Below, piece after piece: positions 55,539 to 64,000 of a DNA stretch of 64,000 nucleotides. The stretch covers positions 7,688,001 to 7,752,000 of the forward strand of contig JARUPY010000474.1 in the NCBI GenBank assembly GCA_029817715.1, given 5' to 3'. This stretch comes from Melastoma dodecandrum. Lineage: Eukaryota; Streptophyta; Magnoliopsida; Myrtales; Melastomataceae. The position numbers were made by a program, and so were the translations under genes. The stretch's first letter is position 1; each line of letters opens with the position of its first letter. The notes under the pieces were generated by a model. That model was given only the letters and a program-made list of their open reading frames with translations. It was not told the DNA's origin and searched no databases.

Positions 55539-57828
55539 ATGAGCCGCCCATCCCTCCACTCCCCCCTCATCTACCTCACAGCCACCACCGTCTCCCTCTT
55601 CGCCCCTCTCCTCTCCTTCCCCTCGCCATCCCGCCGTCGTTCCCTCCGTCGCCTCCGCCTCCGCCGTCGATTACCCATCCCATCTCCCTCCGACTCCTGG
55701 TCCGGCAAGCTCCACATCTCCGACTCCGATGACCACCAGGAAACCCTCCGGCTCACCCTCGACTTCCCCTACCTGGACTCGAAGGCCCGCGCTCTTGTTT
55801 CCTCCGCTAGAGAGGCTTACCTCGACCTCCAGACTCTTGTCACCACGGACGAGAACGGGAGAGTCATGGTCTCCTGTAAGCGTGGCACGCTACGGTTTGT
55901 GGGGGTGTTCTTATTGTCAGTGTTGTCAGCCTCATTGTTGTTAGGGTTTTGGTGAAGTTGCTGGCAGGGGTGGGGATGTGGTTTCTGCGGATGAATGAGG
56001 GGAGTAGGGAGGTTTTGGTTGTTAGGAGAGATAGGAGTCTCGGAGGTAGGGAGGTTGTGGTTGCGAAGAGGGAGGCTAGGCCTAGGTTTTGGAGAATCCG
56101 GTTTCTAATGGGGGTGGTAGTGGCAGGAGTGCTGTCTCGGAATCGCATCGGCGGTCAAGGTTGGAGCGGCTGGGTTTAGAGGATTTGCCAGAATGGTGGC
56201 CGGAGAAATTGGGTGAGGATCATGGTGATCTGGGGAAGTTGGAGGTGGATAAGGAATTCTTTAGGAGGGAGGCGAACAGATTGGTTAGAGGTCAGTGGTA
56301 GATTTCATGATTCACAGTGACTTATTAAGGCTTATGGGCAGTTTTTGTCTGTCAACTGGGAATGATGATGCTCTTGGCTTGTCGTATTGGTTGTCAGAAA
56401 TTGTGGACAATAGATTGCATGGGAAGGGCATCATGGAGACAGATATAGTTCAAGTTAGTGCCCTTGATGACTTGTTGACATCTTTAAAAGATAATTTTTG
56501 ATACTTGATTTTTTATCTTAAACGGCGCATGTCTGCATGTAGAAGTGAGTTTTGTGCCCTTGCTCCCGATCGGGAAGTCATATCACCCACAAGTGAATTG
56601 ATAAATATTGGGTTTTCACCGGCTCCTATGTAAAGTTGAGGGAATATATGCTAGTACTAGCTCTTTTCTTGATTGAACTTAAGGGCACTATGTTAGTGTT
56701 TGACAGAGTTAGGCGATATTAGTCTTGGAGCATTTTTCCTTTGAGTTGAAAGCGAAACAACTTTTTAATATATGCTACTCTCCAACATGGAGGAATGGAA
56801 TCCCTGGTATAATATGAGAAACTAGTCATTTGTGTGAAGCTGACATAAACACTCTTACAGAATGTTTACCGACAGAGCATTGATATGCTGCCCAATTTTC
56901 TATTCTTCAGTGACCTTTCATTATCCTCTTAGGAACTAACCACTAATTATTTGCTGGCTTTTTTTGTATCTGTGGATATGTAGTTGCGTTGACTATGCCG
57001 GAGATCGGGAATAGAAGTCTCATTTGGAACCGAAAATACCCGTGATTCGTTTTATCGAACATCTGTAGATTTTTTCATGAATTCTTGCAACCTGTACGTA
57101 CTTTAAAGTGTTGCTAAGTGGTTTCAGTTTGCTGAAGTTCTTTTGGCTCTTCTTGAAGCTGTCATTTTATTTAGGTAATCTATAGTGGTTCAGGTCAATC
57201 CATGTCTGTACAGATAGATGGAGAAGATCCTAGGAAATTCATTGCTGGGCTCGCCGAAAACATAGGACTGGAGAAAATGCGGGCTGCTAGAATTGTTTAT
57301 GCAGCTGTTGCAGCACGCACGAGATCTTGTTTTCTACAGTCATGGGTAAACACAGTTGTTTTTCTAGACTCATAATTCAGTCAAGTCCTCCTTATTGATT
57401 TTTAACATACTAATATTTGTAAATAGATGCTTTTTTTCCCTTAATTTATAAAAGACTTGAAAAATCATTTAAGAATGTTGTCTTCTGCTTTCAGTTGACA
57501 ACCATTTTTCTGAATGCAGGCTTTGGAGATGCAAGGAGAACATTCTGAAGCAATGAACGAGTTGTCAAAAATATGTGTTCTTCATCAAATATTTCCTCCG
57601 AGGGAGTTTCGGTCTGTACTTTGTTTTCACTACTCCACAGTTTGGTATTTATTTCTCGATACCAAAACGATAATATGTTACATGCAACATCTACAGCCTG
57701 AGATGGAAATGGTAGCTTTAGGACTGAAGAAGCAGCTGAAATTAGAACAGCGAGAGTTTTTTATGAACATGGTTGTTGGTGTTTGTGGTGAGGAGGGCCC
57801 AAAAAGTTTGGCTGAAGCTCTCGGCATG
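55539..57828 (+). pseudogene. Conserved plant protein of unknown function, disrupted (or mis-assembled) multi-exon gene
   Basis: Exon 1 (55539-56290) has a Ser/Arg-rich, transit-peptide-like N-terminus and a hydrophobic segment (about residues 120-137). Exons 2-6 are 56398-56453, 56984-57093, 57186-57345, 57520-57615 and 57697-57828, all with GT-AG borders that join in phase. They encode DNRLHGKGIMETDIVQ, GTENTRDSFYRTSVDF, SVQIDGEDPRKFIAGLAENI, LEMQGEHSEAMNELSKI and LKKQLKLEQREFFMNMV. This pattern recalls a conserved plant family without a known function. Lesions: one-base losses near 55943 and 56080 (each in a T4G run) and a TGA at 56990-56992 where CGA is likely. Final exon(s) after 57828 are not recognised. 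It could be a young pseudogene, or the two losses could be sequencing errors. Confidence 0.7.
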
Positions 57829-58475
57829 GTATGTCCTGTCCTAATTTGCAGATTATGCATCTCGCGCTGGTCATGCCCGTGCCCAGCTTTGCATGATTAC
57901 CGTCACCGGAGAGTTCGTATAGTAGGCTAAACTCGCTATTGTAAATCACGTGACCGCATTCACGTTTCTTAACAGTATTTCATAATGGAAAATTTCGTTC
58001 CATACCCTTGGAGTAAGAACTTTTAACCTCTCCTGTAATTTTAAAAAAATTCATACTAGAAGCTCGTGGCGTTGAGGAAAGTTAAAATTTGATACAATTT
58101 TTTAAAAATAATTACAATCCTAAGTAGGAACTTATGGTAATAATTACAACCTTAAAAAATGAATAAAGAAACGTAGCAGGCTATCTTTCGTGCACGGAAG
58201 ATTAGCGAGCTTGGTTCCTAATTAATGTTAGTCCGAAAAATATTTCTCGAAATATGGTAACAAGTTTTAAAATTCCCCAAATAATGCCCTTTAATCGAAC
58301 TTATAGAGTTCGATTTCTAAATAGAAGGTGTTAAAGTGTATTTAGACATAAAGTTTATCTAGATTCGTTACGTGAGTTGTCCCACATCGAGAATATTGGG
58401 TAGGGGTTACAACATTTTTTATCATTTAGTTACAAATAATTTTATCACAATAGATATAATATTTGTCATAATAAA
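57829..58475. other. Unassigned AT-rich stretch
   Basis: No gene recognised. It may hold the 3' end of the preceding gene. Confidence 0.3.
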
Positions 58476-58860
58476 AGGCAAAATATCAAATTATGGCCTC
58501 AACTATCGATCAACTTTCTGTTTTGTCCTAAACTTTGTTTGTTATATGATTTTGACCCGAACTTCCATTTTAACCTATTTTATGGCTAGACATCGACGAC
58601 GTTACGGAGCTTCCTGACGTGGACATAACGGCAGCTGATGTGGATCCGAGGTGGAGAGTGTCGTGGAGAGTGAAAGTATTGCCACATCGGATCCACATCA
58701 GCTGCCGTTATGTCCACATCAGGAAGCTCCGTAACGTCTTCGTTGTCTGGCCATAAAATAGGTTAAAATGGAAGTTCGGGTTAAAATCATATAACAAATA
58801 AAGTTTATGCCAAAACAGAAAGTTGGTCAATAGTTGATGCCATAATTTGATATTTTGTCT
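58476..58860. mobile_element. Foldback MITE with about 170-190-bp inverted arms
   Basis: The left arm starts AGGCAAAATATCAAATTATGGC and the right arm ends in its near-perfect complement. The arms pair through CGTTACGGAGCTTCCTGA and CATAACGGCAGCTGATGTGG up to a short centre at about 58650-58680. AATAAA occurs on both sides (58470-58475 and 58861-58866) as a candidate target duplication. No ORF inside; superfamily not determined. Confidence 0.85.
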
Positions 58861-59530
58861 AATAAAAATAGTGTGACAAGTTATTTCGTCATCAAGTTTA
58901 TCAAGATTTCCTCGGCTTATGTAAATTTTGACCAAGTATGATTCGTCCTAAAAAATTCTTTACCAGTGATAAAACAATTTCTATATATATACTATTTTTT
59001 AAAACTTTTATACTATTCTAAAAAATATTTTTTTTTTGTTTCGAAAAGATTTTTACTAATTTTATTAATTTGGTTTGTGGCCATATAGCGAGAATTTATT
59101 TGCCATCGCAGTATATTTCAATAATTTTTTTTACAACAAAATAAATTTTCATGTAATATTTCTGTTAGTGATAAATATCCTCCGACCATAAGAAACTATT
59201 TTATAATTCATAAATTTTCATAATATTCTCGTATGTACGAGAGAAATTTGAATCCTAGATTAGTGATTCAATAATTCGAATGCATAGGAGGCGAGGGGAA
59301 GTCAGATGTTCTAGATCTTTTTATTAGTGGTAGTCTTCTTTACTGATTTTGTTTATTGTTTTCTTCTGAAAAATCTCAACTTTAGTTTTTGCTTGACCTT
59401 GATTGATTCCTAAGAACAACATTAGAAGAATTTTGTCAGTACAATTATCCGTGGGAACGACCCTTGCTTGCCCTTGCTATTTTAGTTAGGTCGAAATATG
59501 ATTTTATTTTTGTTGAGTAGATGACGTGCA
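58861..59530. other. AT-rich region, probably including the 5' LTR of element 5
   Basis: Before the PBS lies CCGTGGGAACGACCC (about 59449-59463), which resembles CTCGTGGGAACGAT in the same place of the element 4 LTRs. A plausible LTR end is TGCA at 59530. The LTR start was not found. Confidence 0.4.
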
Positions 59531-59539
59531 TCAAAATTT

Positions 59540-59557
59540 TGGTGCCGCTGCGAGTGA
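59540..59557 (+). other. Decayed primer binding site of element 5
   Basis: TGGTGCCGCTGCGAGTGA resembles the Athila-type PBS TGGCGCCGTTGCCGGGGA with several changes. Confidence 0.5.
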
Positions 59558-59625
59558 ATTGTTTTAGGATGAAATTTCTTTTACACTGGGACTAGTAATC
59601 ATTTGACGATCATTTTTTTAGGTGC

Positions 59626-60900
59626 ATGCGACGGAGTCGGAGTGCTGAGTTGCTTCCTTTTGACCCTGAAATCAAGATGACGTTTCAGAGGCAGTTTCGA
59701 CAGAGATCCTGAGCACAAAGGGTAGCTATGGCTAATAATAATCAGGAAAATATGGGGGAGGACGACATTATCCCATTACGAACAAATGGAGGATTAAAAG
59801 ATTTGGACAACAAACCAATGGTGAAATTTACCTTGCAAGACCACACGTCCATCGGTTTTCTATTGCACCGCCAGCTATCCAAGCTAGGGATTATGAGATC
59901 AAGACTTCATTGATGCAGATAATTTAGAACTGAGTTCAGTTTAGAGGAACACTGATGGAGGACCCATATAAGCACTTGAGCAAATTCCCGAGTGTTTACG
60001 ACACATTCAGGCAAAACGGAGTCCCACAAGATGCTATCGGGTTAAAGTTGTTCACGTTCTCGCTAAAGGACAAAGCTTGAGGGTGGTTCAACTCACTCAC
60101 GGTGAATTCTATCACCACATGGGAGCAGATGGAGGAGGCTTTTCTAGACCAATTATTTCCCCCATCGAAGATATCATAGATGAGGAATGTAATTACAACG
60201 TTCCGACAGCATGACTTGGAATCCTTTGTGGAAGCCTGAAAGCGTTTTAAGAACCTGTTGATTCAGCGCCCCCATCACGACCTTCCAGGATGGAGATAAT
60301 TGGAGGCATTTCACAATGGACTGATAGAATCCTCTCGCAAGGATTTGAATTTAGCATCCGATGGATCATTCTTGAAGAAATCTTACATCGAAGGACTAGA
60401 GCTCTTGGAGACGATGAGAAGGACGTGCATGCCAAATCAGTACTTTGATCGGATGAGTAGAAAAAGAGCGCCGGGAGCACATGAGTTGATGCTCTAACAT
60501 CGATTGAAACTCAAGTAGCAGCCCTTACCAAGAAATTTGAAACAATGAATGTCAACTCAGTTCGAGGGCCTTCAATTAACTGTGAGATATGTGGGAAAAA
60601 TCATCAGACTGATCAGTGTGCGGTAAGCATGAAGGAGGCGAATTACATTGGGAACTAGATGAATAATCATTTTTCTAATACGTATAATCCAGGGTGAAAG
60701 AATCACCCAAATTTCTCATGGTGGGGACCACAAGTGACAGGAGGTCGAGCACCACCATCCAAGTTTCCAGTAACGTCAGGTAAAGGAGCAGGAGAAAAGA
60801 TCGAACTTCGAGGAGATGATGATACAATACAAAGCTAACCAGGATGCATTAATGAAGAACCAAGCGGCCTCCATCCGACACTTGGAGAACTAAGTCAGCC
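59626..60900 (+). pseudogene. Athila-like gag, decayed
   Basis: It starts RRSRSAELLPFDPEIKMTF, matching the element 4 gag opening (EVVPFDPEIERTF). Capsid pieces are EDPYKHLSKFPSVYDTFRQ, KLFTFSLKDKA then a stop then GWFNSL, and TTFRQHDLESFVEA (about 59955-60240). A zinc knuckle CEICGKNHQTDQC lies near 60582-60620. Stops are many, several at codons where C to T or G to A would create them, and the frame changes near 59935 and 60490. Confidence 0.8.
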
Positions 60901-60914
60901 AGTCGGCCCAAGCC

Positions 60915-62130
60915 ATGAATTCTCAACCCTTTGGAAAGTTACCAGGCAACACGGAAGTGAATCCGAAAGAGCACGTAAATGCGATCACTTTGAGGAATGG
61001 TCGAACGCTTGAGGATGAAGACGTGGGTGCAGAGAAGAAACGGACCACATCTGAGGTAGAGACACATAACACTTCAGCTGAACCTAGCCAAATCAATCAA
61101 CATATGGTGAGCACAATCTCTACGGAGTCCCCAGTCCCTTCGAAGGAAAGGAAAAAGATGACAAAAGCTATAAAAGACGAAGTAGAGCATCCGCCACTAC
61201 CTTTCCCTCAAAGAGTGCCAAAGCAAAATAATGAAGCCCAATACCGTAAGTTTCTTGATATTTTCAAAACGCTTCATATTAATATTCCTTTTGCAGAAGC
61301 GCTTGAGCAGCTGCCTAGGTATGTCAAGTTTCTAAAAGACGTGCTCTCGAAGAAACAGCGATTAGGCGAGAACAAGACAGTAGCGCTGGCATAAGAGTGT
61401 ATCACAATCCTTTAGACAAAATTACCGCCTAAGCTGAAGGATCCAGGTAGCTTTACGATTCCGTGTAACATCGGTTCGACATTTTCAGGTAAGACATTAT
61501 GCGATCTTGGTGCATGTATTAATCTAATACCCTATTCTATTTATAAGAAGTTAGGATTAGGTGATATAAAGCCTACATCAGTTTCATTACTTTTAGCCGA
61601 TAGGTCTGTTACCCATCCTAAGAGAATAACTGAGGATGTGCTAATTAAAATAGAAAAACTTATATTCCCCGTTGAGTTCCTTATTCTAGACTTTGAAGAG
61701 GACCAGGAGATTTCGATAATCCTGGGACGACCTTTCCTTGCCACATGTCGAGCTTTGGTAGATGTCCAAAAGGGAGATTTGTTACCCATCGTAAGAGAAT
61801 AATGAGGATGTGCTAATTAAAATAGACAAATTTATATTCCCTGTTGAGTTCCTTGTTCTAGACTTTGAAGAGGACTAGGAGATTTCGATAATCCTGGAAC
61901 GACCTTTCCTTGCCACATGTCGAGCTTTGGTAGATGTCCAAAAGGGAAAACTGACCATCTGGGTCAATGATCAGGAAGTGATGTTTAATATCTATGAATC
62001 TATGAAATGGCCGAATAACCCCAACAAGTGCTTCTCTTTTGATGTTGTTGACATGTATTCCTCGGAGTATTTCTCGCAGGTCATTATAGAGGCCCCACCA
62101 TACTTGACAAAGAGTGGCAATTGAAGGGTC
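60915..62130 (+). pseudogene. Athila-like gag tail and protease with a tandem duplication
   Basis: Open at 60915-61394 ([45 protein letters not shown]), homologous to 46259-46640 of element 4. The protease is TLCDLGACINLIPYSIYKKLG near 61495-61560, with [13 protein letters not shown] following. A 173-bp segment coding the protease C-terminus is duplicated in tandem (61609-61781 and 61782-about 61951) out of frame. After copy 2 the reading resumes (LTIWVNDQEVMFNIY). Confidence 0.8.
61609..61951. repeat. 173-bp tandem duplication within protease of element 5
   Basis: Both copies start TTACCCATC and end GATGTCCAAAAGGGA. They differ at several positions. Confidence 0.95.
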
Positions 62131-62393
62131 ATGACAAAGAGTGACAATTATAGGTCATGAAGCTTTCTATTGAAGAACCACCTAACCTAAAGCTCAAACA
62201 ATTCCCAAAGAACTCAAAGTCACTTCAGACTTTAAGAGATCACAATAGAGATCCATCCTTTACGAATGAGGCAATAGAAGCCAAGGTAGAAAATTTCGAG
62301 TCAATATTCAAGGTTAATGGAAAACGGTTGAAGCACTACCGAAGAGAGCCATTTGATCCAGGAGTTACACCAACCCGACTGGGAGAAGCATGA

Positions 62394-64000
62394 TCAACTA
62401 GAGAAGTCGAGCTGACGACTATAAACAATGGCCTATCCAAAGTACCAAGCACGTAACATGCATGGTCTAACAAACATGAATTCTATTAGACCATGTAGGA
62501 CAAAATCACATAATGCATCCAAGGAAACAGGCAAGCCTCCAATGAAGTATAAATCATGCAAGAAGATTCCTCAGACAATTTATCAAAAGCAGCTCTCAAA
62601 ACTAGAAAGCATTCAACCCCACTATCTTTCCTTGCGTCCCTTCTTCACTCGGAGTGGTCCATCTCTTCAGGATTTCCCCGATTGTCTGTTGCGCGCCCAT
62701 GTCAGGCTGTAGCGGGCAGTGTTGTGTTCACCAGAGCAATCCTCAACCTCAGTTGCAGATTCCTAGTCGAAATCATCCGCCTACAGGGAGGGGTTAGAAG
62801 GGATAAAGGCATCTAGAGTCACGCAACATGTCGCCAAAGAGGCAGCTTCTCTGGCCATTGCTGGGGATGAGCACCGACTAGTTGGGGATTCGCTTGAGTC
62901 CTTACTCGTATCAGACGTAGGGCCGGTTGAGGTAGGCGCTGGGAGCGACAGCTGGTGGTGTTGCGGCGACTGCCGCTTCAGATGCCATGGCAGCTAATGT
63001 TGCGACTGCTGCGACTGCTGCTTCTCAATTGATGCTTGCAACCTCTGACCACAGAGTCTATGTCCATGTAGTGGTGACCTAGAGTGTTGTCGATGCATCC
63101 AGCTGAGTGTTGTGCAAACGAGGTAGGGACAGAGTCTTCCTTGGTGACACGGGGATGGCAAGAAATTGATTATTCCTATACCAAAAACGAAGGGGCACGT
63201 TACTAAAGGTGCGGAATGGAGTGACGTGGGGAATGAACGGAAGGATGTGTTAGGGTGCGGCTGGAAATGGAATAGAACTGGGATAGATGAAAGTAAGTTG
63301 AGAACAACCACCATGGATACAGATTCACCACCCTGATAGAAGAACTCGATAAACTCGTTTGGCCATGGATACAAATACACCACCACAAACAAGAACGAGG
63401 GCGAGAAACAACACGAAGTATACAGACACACCACCACCGGTTGATACACTCTACTCAATCTGCGCTTGGAATCCACCAAATGAAGAACGAGGTTGAAAGA
63501 GAATCCACTCCTTCGAATAGAAATACAAAAGTCTAATCTAAGTTTTAAAAAGTCTGAATAATCTGATCGTAACTCTTACAATGCAAGGGCTTATAATAGG
63601 CTGCCCATGGAAAGACAATAAAGGAAACGAAATAAAAAATAAGAAAAATAAAATAAAGGATATTATTAGCAAATGTGGAAAGGAAATATATTATTTCCTC
63701 CCGACAAGATCTAAACAGATAGTGGAGCAGGGTAGTGGGGCAAGCGCGACTCTTGGGGTAGAAATTGTCAGACTTGAGCCGTCAGATCGTAACTGTCCTT
63801 TAGGCTGCTCATCGCCTGGTTGCCTTTCTTCGCCTGATAGACGCGACGCTCGGTGCTCCTTGTCGCTTCGCTTACTCGATAATCAACAGGTTGAGTCTTC
63901 CAGTAGGCGACGTTGGTGGAGCTGCAGGCGAGGCGACGACCATCGTTGTATCACTTGGCCACGCAGCAAACTAAGGGGTCAACTTCCTCAACCTGCTTTG
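62394..64000. other. Unassigned right end of window
   Basis: No supported gene. It may be the noncoding tail of element 5 followed by another repeat. The run 63310-63440 has three loose repeats of GATACAnATnCACCACC. The 62994-63479 minus frame looks like chance. Confidence 0.35.

Larger units (their letters stand above)
59531..62393 (+). mobile_element. Athila-like gypsy element 5, internally deleted and decayed
   Basis: PBS-like TGGTGCCGCTGCGAGTGA (59540-59557), gag from 59626, protease to about 62100, then directly the last about 30 codons of integrase (VNGKRLKHYRREPFDPG, near 62313-62365). RT, RNase H and most of integrase are missing. It is a different Athila family from element 4. The 3' LTR is not recognised within the window. 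Confidence 0.8.

Noticed and set aside
62994..63479. 161-codon minus-strand frame near the right edge
   Set aside because: Aromatic/Ser-rich translation built on short repeats; no family match.

Overview
The window is nuclear DNA of a flowering plant, most likely a eudicot. It contains several Ty3/gypsy and Ty1/copia retrotransposons with plant-type primer-binding sites, spliced plant genes with short GT-AG introns, ATG8 and nucleotide-sugar transporter gene pieces, and hAT- and MITE-like debris. I saw no bacterial, plastid or mitochondrial genes and no rRNA or tRNA genes. Species cannot be assigned from sequence alone.

Layout. 1-8597: the 3' part of a Tat-like Ty3/gypsy element on + (protease, RT, two RNase H domains, integrase), followed by a multi-exon plant-mobile-domain (PMD) gene on the opposite strand, a polypurine tract and the 3' LTR. 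8598-13050: a broken genic area with two exons of a CMP-sialic-acid-transporter-like gene (-), an ATG8 pseudogene (+), and an inverted duplication of the transporter 5' region. 13051-25674: a second, full-length Tat-like element on - with 1005-bp LTRs, a perfect CAACT target duplication, and again an antisense PMD gene. 26.1-27.2 kb: hairpin and hAT-like debris. 27.2-33.6 kb: two decayed copia elements. 35035-36179: an intact three-exon 2-oxoglutarate/Fe(II) dioxygenase gene, the only clearly intact host gene. 36614-42515: a third Tat-like remnant, mostly its antisense PMD gene plus an integrase stub. 42.9-54.4 kb: a minus-strand copia remnant split by an Athila-like element (43868-53119, target duplication CAAGT). 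55539-57828: a conserved plant gene with three lesions. 58476-58860: a foldback MITE. 59.5-62.4 kb: an internally deleted Athila-like element. The rest is unassigned AT-rich DNA.

Main theme: three separate Tat-like elements each carry, between integrase and 3' LTR and on the opposite strand, an intron-containing gene for a PMD protein with an acidic/serine-rich linker and a C-terminal coiled coil. Several gag-pol frames are open apart from stop codons that look like single C-to-T changes. This fits cytosine deamination in silenced, methylated elements. Divergence values are by-eye counts and breakpoints within decayed elements are approximate.
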